From positions 24,304,001 through 24,368,000 of the forward strand of contig OX485809.1 of the NCBI GenBank assembly GCA_950295325.1: a stretch of DNA of 64,000 bases, in the 5' to 3' direction. The stretch is from Polytrichum commune (taxonomy: Eukaryota; Streptophyta; Polytrichopsida; Polytrichales; Polytrichaceae). The notes below the pieces were generated by a model. The model had not been told where the DNA came from, made no database searches, and was given only the letters and a program-made list of their open reading frames with translations. Made by a program: the position numbers and the translations under genes. Positions 1-11,726 of this stretch are shown piece after piece (within the stretch, counting starts at the first letter, position 1; every line of letters starts with the position of its first letter).

Positions 1-199
1 CACACACACACAAACGAAATAACAAGGCAACTTACACCACCTCCAACTTCGAGCTCCGGCACTCATTCCAAGGTCCCGATCGAAGGCCCGATTCTTTGGC
101 TTCTAAATTCCCAGGCGGAGCATGTCGGAAGCCACAGTGCTCGGCCAATGACGCCCATGCAGCTTAGAATTAACTACTACGCTTGTAACTATTGAACTT
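1..199. other. Intergenic left edge with a short CA repeat
   Basis: The window opens inside a CA dinucleotide run (1-12), followed by unremarkable mixed sequence up to the 9-bp target duplication of the Mutator-like element at 200-208. No coding frame is supported. Confidence 0.6.
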
Positions 200-208
200 A
201 TTAGAATG

Positions 209-940
209 CCCCTTTCCCACCTGGCTTTATTTATTCATTTTTAATTTTTTTTGAGGCATAAGGTCGACAGGCCAACGTCAAAGCACATGAGGTGGTTAAC
301 CACCTGGCAAGTTTCCGTCAAAAAGAGAGGAGATTTCACAGCCGGGAATCGAACCGCCAACCTCTTCCTTAAGATTTGGGTATCTCTCCACCATCATCCA
401 ATAGTTTGGGGTTGTCTCGGATCAAATTTTCACCTGACTTTAGCTAAGACTAAAAGTTGGTTCTAACAACCCGGCCTTCACACCATCGACAATATCTAGT
501 GCCGAGCCTAGTTGGCAAATGATGTGGCATGGCTTAAAAGTGGAGTCTTAAGCCTCAAGCACCAACCCTCCCATCTGTACCTGAACATGAGGCAAGAATA
601 TAGGAGCTTTAAAAGTGTCGCCTCCTGCCCTTGTGATTGGTTGCTTTTTAGTCTTAGCCATGAGGGCACGAGGAGCTTCATTAACAAAAACCGATGGTGA
701 GATAGGTGAGTACGTAGTAAGGCATTTGGGGATGGGACAAAAACTACCCAACATTCATTGCTTGATAGACAAAACAATGAATTTGTGTGAAAGCTACTCA
801 ACTAAAACCTACTGAAAATCTCCGGAGCAAGTTCTTGTAGGTGCATTGGGAGAGCCGGATGCCTCCGCTATAACCAAGGGAGCTTTACCCGGGTTTTAGG
901 AAATGCTTTGGTTATTTGGTAAAGTTAGGTGGGAATGGCC
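209..940 (+). mobile_element. Non-autonomous Mutator-like TIR element, copy 1 (carries a nested SINE)
   Basis: The nine bases ATTAGAATG stand directly before the left end (200-208) and directly after the right end (941-949). A 9-bp target duplication is the hallmark of Mutator-like (MULE) elements. The ends are inverted repeats around the core TTCCCACCT. A SINE splits the left terminal repeat; without it and its duplication the element is about 519 bp, close to the 517-bp inverted copy at 11,727-12,243, to which it aligns along its length in reverse complement. No transposase is present, so it must have been moved in trans. The superfamily call rests on the 9-bp duplication and could be wrong if a different family makes 9-bp duplications here. 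Confidence 0.8.
230..430 (-). mobile_element. tRNA-related SINE inserted in the Mutator-like element
   Basis: On the minus strand this ~201-bp unit carries a good pol III B box (GGTTCGATTCC, near 343-353) inside tRNA-like flanking sequence, and ends in an A-rich tail (minus strand of 230-254). It is bordered by a 12-bp duplication with one mismatch: CACCTGGCTTTA at 218-229 and CACCTGACTTTA at 431-442. Both come from the interrupted terminal repeat of the host element, which proves nested insertion. The A box is weak. The sequence around the B box and the downstream GTGAAATCT and TGACGGAAA blocks recur in the copy near 1,255-1,545, so this is a dispersed family. LINE-type target duplication and tail imply mobilisation by a LINE in trans; which LINE is unknown. 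Confidence 0.75.
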
Positions 941-949
941 ATTAGAATG

Positions 950-1254
950 GTTAATATATATTGCGACCACTTATTTTGACTTCGATCTCCTCGTCACACA
1001 TGTCTTTTTGGGCATTTGTTCTTGACCACGAGTCATGACCTTATAAGGACACTCACACGCCTTGTTTATGTGTTTAGGTACATATTGTGTGTTGTGTGTG
1101 GTCACTCTTGTTGACTAGACACATGTAGTTGAGTGGTAATAAGTTATGATGGCAAGGATCGGACTTCATAATGGACACGGAATTGACATGTGTTATGATG
1201 AGATGGGAAGTTGTGGTGAGAATGTAGGCATTGTTCTTGGTATAATAGTGAACA
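950..1254. other. Intergenic, nothing recognised
   Basis: AT-rich DNA between the Mutator-like element and the second SINE-like copy. The short open frames on both strands show no recognisable domain. Confidence 0.5.
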
Positions 1255-1545
1255 AGTTTGGGAGAGCCCATGCGATCGCTTGAGGATACATAGAATCTCC
1301 AGTTTGATCTTTTATAGTTTTGCATCGGGTTGGCGGTTCGATTCCTAGTTGTGAAATCTTCACTCTACTTGACGGAAAAGCCAAGAGCCCACCCACCGCA
1401 AGGTAGGCAAGGAATCCCACCCTGCACCAAGGGGAACCTTGAGTAGGGTAGGGCCAACGGGCTCAAATACATGTCAAATTGGCCAACGTTGTATGTTATT
1501 CTAATTCTAATTCTAATTCTAATTATTATTATTCTAATTATTTTT
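1255..1545 (+). mobile_element. Second SINE-like copy with a (TTCTAA)n tail
   Basis: The B box GGTTCGATTCC at about 1,335-1,345 sits in GGTTGGCGGTTCGATTCC, exactly as in the nested SINE at 230-430. It is followed by the same GTGAAATCT and TGACGGAAA blocks. The 3' halves then differ, so the two belong to related subfamilies. The copy ends in a short tandem of TTCTAA units (about 1,498-1,545), a simple-repeat tail typical of some plant SINEs. Its 5' end is uncertain and I found no clean target duplication. Confidence 0.55.
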
Positions 1546-4500
1546 GCATTTGAACTATGACTCTCAAACTTGAAGTCAATCTTCATGATTTACGGTTGGT
1601 AATTGTGTGAGATGATTCCTAGTTCAATCCAACAATCGAATCATTTGTGCGGTTGGAAGTGCCCACAATAGTGTCACACATGTTGAAGTCTTCCTTTACA
1701 TTATTAAGGTAACTTTTGTGGCCATATGTTATAGGCATTTCCAACTCCATGTACGTTTTTGACCATTTAATTGGCTCGGGAATTGCCTCATCCAGTCAGC
1801 AACTAGAATGAGTCGCAACGCAATGTTAGTTCAAGGTTTAGTATTGCAATTGAGATGTGGAAGTTTAAGAGGTCCATTTGAAGATTTTGTTGAAGTGGGG
1901 GCATTCACGGTTGAGGTACTACTTTTGGGACAAAGGACTTAAGGACTTAAGGACTAGTGGATTTCTGCGTTTATCATGATTTACTATTATTTGATCAATA
2001 AATTTTAAATAAATAAGTAGATAGTTCATAGGCTATATCAAGAAATATTTTATTTCTTATTAAATAATCACCAATAATAGAGAAATTACCTATGAAATAA
2101 GTAGATAAGTCATCAAACTTGAAAAGGGGTCAAATGACTTGTTTGGGCCACATCAATGGCATTTTTTGCTATTTAGGTGTGCATTGGTGGTCAATTATTT
2201 CATGTTTTGCATCTTGGTACCTTGGTATAAGTGTCATGTGTCCATTCATATAATTTTTTTTGTCCAATTCTAATACTAGACGTTCATTTTAGGTGTGGCC
2301 GTGATTATATGTATTTTTGGCCATGTTTGGTGCCACATGTAAAGTTGGGCAATTGGCATTCAATACATTTTTGGTTTTGTTGGTACACACTTGAACGATG
2401 ATTGTGGTGAAAAAAATTGGGATCGTTTCGATTAATTCTTGTTGTCCTTTTCATTCCTTGATCCTAAGGTGAACAATTAAGACAACACTCCTAAATGTCC
2501 TTTAAGGAATCAAAATGATATCTTATATGACCCTATTCCTTCTAAATTAACTTTGTCGGTGTACTCAATATGGAGTATGAATTGTAGGTATGATCCAAAA
2601 TATGCTTCACAATACAAATCTAAGGATACCAAGCATGTGAAGTTATCTAAAAAAGTCCTTTTTCCGTTAGACACCCAAAAGTAGTACCCCAACCGTGAAT
2701 GCCCCCAAGTCTCTTTAATTCATCATATGGGCCCTCCCATTTGTGTTCATTGTTGAGCCTATAATCGTGACAACGTTTCGAGCAAATAATTCAATCTCAT
2801 TGTTACACTTGTTTTCTTGGTGTCTGTTCATAACTACAACCTCACCACATACCACTCAAATATAGGTGTTCGATTGAGAGGAGTAACCACACCTTGATAC
2901 ATGGATGAGACAAGTATATGGGCCTTTGTGGTCACGACTTGTGGTTAAGAATGGACACCAAAAGATACAATGTACAAGGAGAGTGACTATTAAGTGCTCA
3001 AAATATAGTAACTAACTTCTACGTTCAATAGTTATAAAAGCAATTGGGAGGGCCTATGCAATCACTTAAAAAGAAAGAGCATTATATCACTTTGACTTCC
3101 TAGAATTGGTCCATCAAACTAACAAATCATCTTCGTATCTTACAATTAGCTAATTGAAGGAGACAATTCACAAACCTTTCCAATCGCCTTATGTTCATAT
3201 GTGGAATTGGAAACTCACACACGAAGCTTCCTTAAAACCATGCACATGTTGAGAGCTTCAAGAAAGAAGCATGCTCATTGGCAAGGGAGCATGTTACACA
3301 TGCGTGTTCACTCAAACCCACTTTAAACTTGAGCTTTGAACTTGGAAGCTTAAACTTTTTACCGGGAATATAATGGTTGTATGACACCCTAATGCAACCC
3401 ATATGGTATGCCTATGACAAACTCTCGATTATTATTTTGAACATTTTTAGTTTTAAGCTACACCATGAAGGTTGCGTATGAATGTTGAAAGCTCAAGTGC
3501 TCGTTTTGTGCCCCCCTCCCCTTTCTTTATATCTCTCTCTAACCCTAATGACTAAGCACTTGCTTGAGGTATAGAGAGCTTGACAATTGGATATGTTATC
3601 AAAACTTTGAGCTTTGGACCAAAGCTTGTGAAATCTTAAATTGCAAGTTCAAACTCCAATGGGAAGGGAGCCTAAACGGCCTTCACAAAGTAGGTTAGGG
3701 TTTTGACCAAGAGTTGGTCAAAAATGACGTCAAGCTAGTCATTGTCATTCCCCATAAGGTCCATCAAGGCACCATCTAGCATTGTAAGGCTATCGATGGT
3801 TGGAGTGTAAAAGGAATTTGTGTGAACAAGCTCCCCCCTCCCCAATGAAAAGGCTCCTTTTGTCAAGCTCTCAAACCTCTAGAGGTGTAAACGGATGTGG
3901 GCTCCTTCATTGTGGATGAGGGACTTAAAATAAAAACAAGTCTTATATAAGGTTGAGGGCAAAGCCATTCTAAATGAACCCCACTTCACCAATTGAAGGG
4001 CTTTGCTAACGATTTCAGAGTTAATTCGTCTTCAAGCAACCATATTCATGCTATACAAATAGTTCAATGTGTTTTCATCTTCCAAAGGTTGAATAGAAGC
4101 ATTGAGCTCCGCTAGTGACTCCAATTCTAACACCTACTTATTTCCCAAAATTAAAAACTTGTATTTTTCAACACAAACGTTGCTTTTATTATTTTAAAGA
4201 CTAAACAACACAGTTCATTAGTTGAAAGAAAAAATTTGTGTAGCATGAATATGGTTGCTTGAAGACATATTGTGAATATGGTTGCTTGAAGACTTATTTC
4301 ACTACGAAGGGTCAAATGAGATTTGTGACTTGGAACATGTTCTATATATATATGGTCTAATTTAAGTGGACTTAAAATCATTATGTTCATAACATAATTA
4401 CCAATCCACATTAAATTATTGTCATACACTTTGTTAGCAACCATATTCATGCTATACACATTGCCATTCCATATATCACAAGTGTTTGACATTTCAATAA

Positions 4501-5600
4501 TCCACCAAAGAATTAAAATCACACGCTCGCACACATCAAGTTGTTGTCTTTGTTTTTATTGCAATATTGACTTTGTGCTATTCCATAATGTCACATGCTA
4601 CACTAATTCTCTATTATCACACATCCATGTTGACACTACATACCTCCTTAATATCACGTGCACTTTGGTTGCCATGAGCATGATATTAGGAAGGTTAGAG
4701 TGTACCACTCAATTACATTTGTCTCACTTTGACCAGTCACCACTTAAGGCCCACATATGTACTAGTGTGTATAGTAGAGACGCCTAATCCTGATCATGAC
4801 CTCATCAACAATCCACATGGTACCATAATTTCGATCAAGCTGATATTGGATCTCGAACATGCTAAGACTGATTTTCAATCCGGTGGTAACCAACAGTGCA
4901 ATGAGACATGTCACGGTTTTGAGTACTAGGGTGAGGAGGAATGAGCGGTTAAAATGAGTGGCCAAGCAAATTCTAGACATTGGTAATATGTTCAGGTCAA
5001 CTCTAGCTTCACAATAATTTCAATCCAAGGAATAAAAATTCAACAAAATTTGCAATCCTCCTGATTTTTATCTTCATGCACATGTAATATTTACACCGCC
5101 TTATACTTCTCCATATTTGGCACAAATCCTTTTAAGTGATTGGTTATGGGTGCCTCTACTCTAGTGCCATTTAGCCTTCATCTAATCTTAGCAAGTTAAC
5201 AATTTGTAACAAACTTGAACGAGGGGTCCAGATCAATCGTGCTAATTATACTCTATTATAATACAGTAGCTTAATATCCAGGCACGAGCAGTTAGTTGAT
5301 AAGAGCAATGACGGAATTACAATTCTCCCTCTTCCATATGACACATTTGGTCGCACAAAAAAATGATGTATTATGTGACTATTGTATTTTTGATAATTAT
5401 GATATTTTGGCCTCAAATGATGTACTATCGAGATTTTTCTAGAAAATGGCCTATTTCAATGTAAAATGTTATTTTGTATACACAATGAAGTTATATAAGT
5501 ACGAAATAACATTCTCATTAAAGAAATATCCTCACAACATTACATGATACGAAGTTAAAAACCTAGATATACACATATAGATAGATAGAGTCCCATGATG
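1546..5600. other. Gene-free AT-rich intergenic DNA
   Basis: No open frame here has a recognisable domain, and codon-like structure is absent on both strands. The only internal structure I can support is the repeat cluster at 4,038-4,461, listed separately. Confidence 0.5.
4038..4461. repeat. Inverted and direct repeat cluster
   Basis: The phrase GCAACCATATTCATGCTATAC occurs near 4,038 and near 4,437, and in reverse complement near 4,228-4,255. The reversed copy is itself duplicated in tandem (GAATATGGTTGCTTGAAGAC twice, about 4,246-4,292). The arrangement could fold into a long cruciform and may mark a decayed foldback element. No target duplication was found. Confidence 0.5.
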
Positions 5601-5614
5601 ATGTCTTCACCACG

Positions 5615-5890
5615 TCACATAATATGAAAGTAAGAATATGTTGTCTTTTGATGATGGTTGTTAAGGTTGAAAATTGTGTTCAATTTATCCACTAGATGAT
5701 TCATGTTTATCACCTCTGCAATTAAAAACTTTGAAGAATGCTCCACTGCAAAAATTGATAATAATTGGGCACATTCACGGCCTTGAGGAAGCTTGACTAT
5801 TGGTGTTGGCTGGTCATCCACATCATTCCTTTCATTAACTCTCCCCCACCTTAACCCAAATGAACTTCCCCTACCCCATGCATTCAACAC
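5615..5890 (-). pseudogene. Remnant resembling the C-terminus of a pogo/Tigger-type transposase
   Basis: A 91-codon minus-strand frame contains KLPQGRECAQLLSIF, then a segment ending KLNTIFNL and HHQKTTYSYF. This resembles the low-complexity C-terminal tail of plant pogo/Tigger (Jerky-like DDE) transposases, which often end in a Gln/His-rich stretch and an (I/Y)xSYF-like motif. No catalytic DDE residues are visible, and the upstream part of the frame is not recognisable. A matching N-terminal fragment of the same broad family lies at 26,157-26,450, which makes the reading more likely. No terminal inverted repeats were identified around it. The assignment is inference from general resemblance; it may be a chance frame. 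Confidence 0.35.
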
Positions 5891-7334
5891 ATTCCTCCCA
5901 TCACATCAATCAATATTTAGCCTAGGTTGTGACATTGATCGTAATAGTCACAGTCCATCGATCCATCACAAGATTCAAGAGATCAACGTTCAATCATTTG
6001 GATCATCAACAATTATCACTCCCCTATCCCAACTTTGAATCTTAACCTAATATGAAAAGAAGAGGAGTCCTTGTACCCAAAGCCTTAACCCAATGCCCCT
6101 TACCAATCCAAAACATAAGAACTTGACCCCCTGTATGTTTGTGGTTGCCTCATCTCCAATGATTTCAAGGTTTAGGGATTTGGTTGGGTGGGAGCAAGAT
6201 GAAATTTAAGGGGGAGTTGCCAAATAGTAAAAGGGCTTTAGACTAATTCAAGGACTTAAAAAAAACTAATTATGGTGTCAAATCAACTTAAAGTAATGAC
6301 CTTTGAGCTTCATACTATTTAGGGGCTTTAATGTAGGGCGATTGAGAGGTACATTCATATGTGATTATTCCCTCTCTCAAGGTTTTTGGATGATCTTTAA
6401 AAATAAAAAATAAAAAAGTCACCATGGATGAGTTTGTTTACATTGTTAGTGGGAAGCTTTTGGCAACATGTATCTATGAATGGGGAGATATGACCGCTCA
6501 TTATAGATGGGTCGGTTGAGTTTGGTAAATAGCCAGTTCAAATCCAAGACTTTAGACAATCGGTACTCATTTCAAAAGAAAATGAGAACTTACTTAATTT
6601 TTAATAAAGGAGCAATTGAAGGATATCAACATGTAATCAATTGGAGTTGCAAAGACTTACACAAGTAGAAAACTATGCCCAACAAAATTGCAGCCGATTT
6701 CATTTGCGGTTTTTTTTGGCACATTTTTCTACTGGTGTTAGATCTCTATCGATTATTGTCCCGATTTCCCTTCAACGCTAGAGTTACTGTAAAGTCCTTT
6801 GAAGAGGGATGAAACCATGGGTTTGATCCTTCTTCAAGAAAAACCTTGTGTTATGAACTCATTAGTTTTTCGTGCATCAAAGTCTATTTTGAAAGTTGGG
6901 TAAAACTTTTTGGACTTCTTTTTTCACCCCTCAAACTTTGAGAGAATTTCAAGATCTACGTGAGTGTATGTGCGTGGGACCCATTGTTCTAAATTTTGGA
7001 TCAACCTATGCAAGGCTAGCTTGGCCCACTAATCTTTCAGAAGTTGACAATGTTTTTTGTGTGTGATAATTTAAGCATTAAATTTTTGTGGTGATTTTGT
7101 GTTTATTATGATAAACTCGGTGTTTGGGACTAAACCGTGATATCATCTGCTTTACTTTACGAATAACTAGATTGGCATGCATACTTCAGTTTGCAGGATG
7201 ACATATACTGCCAATTTGCATGTCCACTTACTCGATTCAAAGGCCATATAACATCTTTGCAAAAGTTAATACCTATTGTCGAATCATGCAATGCATTGCA
7301 TGTAGTTTTAATTCAAAAACTACAAGTTTTGGAC
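5891..7334. other. Intergenic, nothing recognised
   Basis: AT-rich sequence with poly-A/T runs. No repeat shared with other parts of the window was noticed and no coding frame is supported. Confidence 0.45.
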
Positions 7335-7565
7335 ATTTAACACGCAAAAATACACTCACACATATCAATTGCACACACGCAATTTAAGTTATAACAAGTC
7401 ATATGACTTGTTATAAAAACAAATCGGATGTCAATTGACAAGTTACAAATTGAAATGACACGTACTACAAGGCAAGTGACACTGACGTGATATTTTAGAG
7501 TCAAATGTAGATGAGAACTGACACGAGTTTTTGTTTTTGAAATTGAATGTTGAATTAAAATTTTC
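7335..7565 (-). repeat. Dispersed short inverted-repeat family, diverged copy
   Basis: In reverse complement this segment matches the better-preserved copies at 42,014-42,265 and 44,455-44,727. All share TGTCAATTGACA palindromes and AAGTGTCA blocks. The outer ends read roughly AGTGTNTTTTTG inward from both sides, suggesting short imperfect terminal inverted repeats (MITE-like). No coding capacity. Family unknown. Confidence 0.5.
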
Positions 7566-7631
7566 AAACACACTTATTGGCAATGCATATGAATGTGTTC
7601 CTCCCCCGCATGGATAGTGTACGACAATTGC

Positions 7632-7652
7632 ACTACTACTACTACTACTACT
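7632..7652. repeat. CTA trinucleotide microsatellite
   Basis: About seven tandem CTA units within AT-rich intergenic DNA. Confidence 0.85.
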
Positions 7653-8079
7653 TTGGATCGTTCAATATAACATGTTTACCATAGACTCACCAAATTTCTC
7701 CTTTCCCGGCATAATTTTGTATATTCATGTTACATTCAATATGATTCTTATATATCAATGGAGAGAACCACCATCTACACAAAATGGTCCTATTGGTGGG
7801 GCCACCGTTATATTTTTGAGACCACATTCATTTTCAACCCATGCCAAATCTCTAGTTAAAAAAATTAGTGTGGGCCACATTTTAGTTTCTTATAGGGAAT
7901 TGATTTGGGTGAATATTTGTTTTATGCTATTTTTAATGTACAATGATCACATTCTTTAATGTAAGGTGTTGGTTGGAAGTCTCGAGGAAGATTAAGGGTA
8001 AGATTTGGGTTTATCTTGTGCTCACATTATTTCCACCCCGAGTATAAATTTCCCACCCACACAAATTGGACTATGTACA

Positions 8080-8270
8080 TCATTTATGGTATTAAGTGTC
8101 ACTTGTTGTTTGGGGTTACGCATTGCTATAATATTTTGTTGTTAATGAAATTTTGTACCAAGTAAAGATGTTAATGTTATATAGTCTCCAGACAAACAAT
8201 TTGACTTTTGTTGGTAAAAAATGAGATCCACAATAAAATGTTATGGCACAATGTAACCTCAAAATTTAAG
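8080..8270 (+). repeat. Diverged dispersed repeat, copy 1
   Basis: Colinear with 38,158-38,335. Shared landmarks in order: AGTGTCACTT, TTTGG(G/A)GTTAC, AAATTT(T/C), CCAAGTAA, a C-A-AACAA block and AATTTGAC. The level of divergence implies old copies of an unidentified element. Confidence 0.5.
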
Positions 8271-9028
8271 TGACACTAAATACCATGAACAATGTAGTGT
8301 AGTTCCAAACCCCCAACTGAAATTGGAAAAATAATGACTCAAAATCAAAACCTTGACCCTAGTAAAATTCACAATGAAAGTGACCATGAATATAGAAGAA
8401 AACTTAACATTTTATGTATTACAAAGGCTCTGAATTATGGTTGCACCTTTCACACCTATTATTGTGGTCCACCATAATTTCAAAATACCACACTAATTTT
8501 GGTCAATGGAACCTTTCTCGACCCACATTAATTTGAGCCCATCATATAATATATTAAAAGCTAGGAATACATAATCATCTCTCTCTTTTTCCAAATTTTG
8601 TGTCACTATAGGTTGAGATTATAGTATCAATATACTAGTTATTATACCAAATCTTCACCTTTTTGCCATTTCACATTGGAATAGTAATAATTCATTTCTA
8701 TAAGCCACCCTAATTCTCAACCCACACTTCAAATATAGAGGGTCATGGTAATTTTTACTCATAAAAATAGATGTGAAAAGATGTAGCTTTGGAGAACTAA
8801 GAATCTTCGGTGAACCATGTATGTTGTTTAGTGTCACATGCATAATAGTGTCACTTACCCTATTTTGAGGTGTCACCTGGTTTACACTATTGACCAACAA
8901 CTTCATCATCAGTGTCACCTCATGACACTTCGGGTTCAAGTGCGCTTACTACTATGTTCAAGAGCACTTGGGCATGAGTATGTTAAATAATGTAATGAGG
9001 TGCATGCCTATGTTACATAACAGTCTAC

Positions 9029-9255
9029 ATATTAAGCCATTAAACTCCTTTGACATGTGAAGGAGCTCCATCAATTAACTTGGAAATAATGAAAGTGATG
9101 TCAATTTCAATCTTTATAATTTTGATTGGGTATTGTCACATTGGTTCCCAACGAGGAAGAGTTCCCACGCAAGTGTAGACATGAAGACCGGGTAGTGAAA
9201 GAGGCACGGGAAGGACGGGGCCCAGCTGAATGAAGATGTGATCTAGCCCCGGGCA
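9029..9255 (-). mobile_element. Foldback (long inverted repeat) element, one arm and loop only
   Basis: It carries the arm sequence CACATTGGTTCCCAACG and GAAGAGTTCCCACGCAAGTG seen in both arms of the element at 25,376-25,731. The loop region precedes it in reversed orientation. The other arm is missing, so this copy is truncated. Confidence 0.6.
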
Positions 9256-9717
9256 CTCTGAAACCTCTAAGCATCTAGTTTAGGCCCTTTACAAAAAACA
9301 ATTCACATGACACGAAATACTCTAAACGGTGCCGTGGTTCTTGAGATCGCTCTTGTTGGCGAGTCCTATGATTTGAGCTCCATTATTACACTTGGATTGC
9401 ATTCAACTTGTACCAATGAAGTATAATGTTCAAGAGATCCCGGAACAATAGGCGTTGGTACATGGACATTTGGAGCCACCGAAACATTCAAATCCCACTA
9501 TTCAATTGTCACCAACAATCATAAAAACATGGATTCCATCGACTCACGTGTCATGGTGTCCACGTGAAAAAACCAAAAGTTTTTCTCTTCAACTTTCAAT
9601 TATGAGGCCTGTAGTCACTCCCACTGTTAACTTAGACACGGCTTTTGGATCCTCGTGCACCTCGAGATGAAAACCAATCCCAACCCTCAAACATGTGATA
9701 AGTACTTACCTACCTAA

Positions 9718-10101
9718 GGGCCGGTTCACACTATGCCCAAGTCGAGAGGAGAAGCGTCACTTTTCTAGACCAAACTATGTCGAGAGGAGAAGCCTTTGGG
9801 CTGAAAAAGTATAGTAAAATAATCAGATGTCAGATTTTGAATATTTTAATGAAAAGAAAGTTCGGCCTCTCGACGGAAGTTTGGGTCGAGCATTTTGCTC
9901 GACCCAAACTTTGCTCGAGAGGCCGAACTCTTGGCGCCATAACTTCCTAAAAGTGCTGCCACCTAGGCTCTTTTGGAGGCGACATCCTTTGGACTTCGGC
10001 CTCTAGTGTGAAGGCTGAGAGGACGGACTTTGGACATTTCTGCATTTTCATTGGTCCAAACGCTTCTCCTCTCGAAGTTTGGCCATAGTGTGAACCGGCC
10101 C
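9718..10101. mobile_element. Tourist-like (PIF/Harbinger type) MITE
   Basis: The terminal inverted repeats begin GGGCCGGTTCACACTATG on both ends and continue imperfectly to GAGAGGAGAAGCGT. TAA precedes the left end (9,715-9,717) and follows the right end (10,102-10,104). A 3-bp TAA/TTA duplication with G-rich ends is characteristic of Tourist/PIF-Harbinger elements. It is 384 bp long and non-coding, with a perfect-looking hairpin in the middle (9,860-9,928). Confidence 0.8.
9860..9928. repeat. Internal hairpin of the Tourist-like element
   Basis: The arms run from GTTCGGCCTCTCGA inward to GTCGAGCA and back out through TGCTCGAC to TCGAGAGGCCGAAC. They are near-perfect inverted repeats of about 33 bases around a tiny loop. 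Such a second, inner foldback inside a MITE could arise by inverted duplication and would make a strong small-RNA hairpin if transcribed. Confidence 0.8.
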
Positions 10102-10104
10102 TAA

Positions 10105-11726
10105 GGCACGAAGGTGTTATTCAATTAGTTTTGTTTCTTGTTCTCCAAATTCCACCGATCATTTTCACGCAACAAAACTCGTGTTGCGTTAGCAAATCTA
10201 TGATGAAGCATCCACGAAAACCGGATTGAAAGTGGTTAGTTATGATTATAGAAAAGTGCATGTGTGTTGATTTTTTTAACCAAGACGCTATGTCCTCTCT
10301 TGTTTGTGTTGTCTATTGAGTTCAGATGGTTGAGAAATGTTAGACACGTCATTTAGTATGTTTCAAATACATGTATTGTTAGGTTATGTTCTCAAATCTA
10401 ACTGAACCACACACGACTCACATATGGTTGTCCGATTAAGATAAACAATTGACTAAGGTCCGCGTACCTTATTTGACTTTGTTGATTGCCCACCAACCAA
10501 CCAAAGGATCTTATGTAGGCCGCTCCCGAAACACTTAAAAAAATCATACAATGTGAATCACTTTCCTTGAACATTCTAAGGATCATCCCTCTCTCACACA
10601 CACATATATATACACACACATATACTTATTTACTTATTTGTACAAATGCATAAGATCATGTTTCCCGCTTTCTTAGGGCCGTTTCTTAGATCCATATGAA
10701 AGAAACGGGTAGTCCAAGCTAGCTCGCTCCAAAAAGTTGATTCCCTTTGTACACGGGGTTGTTGAGAATGTTTCTTTAGAATCTAACTAAAGTATTACCA
10801 TTGAATCTAGAAGAGGCAAATCACTTTTGGAATCCATATCGCGTTTCATGATGTGACAAAGATACAGTGCATCACTTTCGAACCAATCAATTTCCACAAA
10901 TCTTTATTCACCTCGACCATAGAAATAGCATTAGAATGGGTGCCTAGTAAACACCGACAACTCTTTTGAATATGGTTTAAGCCACTCTTCTACGGGACGC
11001 CTTCGGGCTTAAGGTAGAAGTGCATGTCATGGACACCCGTCCTAAAATGGTCAATGCTTTTTTAATAAATAAAAGTGAATGTAGCATGTCTATTTATTTA
11101 TTTATTTTTACATGGAAGTTTTGGGACCTATGTACATTGATAATCGTTTAAGGAAGGGTGTCCATTTAAGGAAGGGTGTCCACCTTAACCTCTAAGATCC
11201 AAATGAGCCGTGAATCACACCCCTACTTTTTGAAGATAGGTTTCAAATATCTTCTAATCTAGTAATAACTTGTCACCTTTTAGTTTTTAAGGTAACTAAC
11301 CTAGTCCCGACCACTACCCCATTTTCACATCAAGTAGGCCAAACTATTTTCGTACATCACAATTTCAATTTGTGATCAATGTGTACATGTCATGGTTGAA
11401 ATCCAACTTAGACTAAATGTCAGTGGTTGAGTTCGTAACTGCATTTGGATTGCAAGAATAAAGTGTCACACTTACCAAGTACGGGAATCGAGAGTCCTTG
11501 GTTTTGTAATTGATCGGCGATTGGAAAAAAAAATGTAGCCTATATCAAGAACATAGATCAAAGAGAATAACCGCTTATAAAATTCATGGCAACCTGGCTA
11601 TTGCAAGAAACATTTCGAGAAAAAATATGAATTTCTTCTTATTTCTATTTCTCTACTTGGAGACTTTCATCATCGATTGTACCCAAACTGCATATATGCT
11701 ACATTGTTTAACTAGTTGGGACAATG
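10105..11726. other. Intergenic, nothing recognised
   Basis: AT-rich DNA with a short CA/TA simple repeat near 10,598-10,622 and TTTA units near 11,088-11,106. No supported genes. Confidence 0.45.

Noticed and set aside
330-360. Possible tRNA gene (B box GGTTCGATTCC on the minus strand)
   Set aside because: No cloverleaf can be closed and the unit has a tail and a target duplication, so it is a SINE rather than a tRNA gene.
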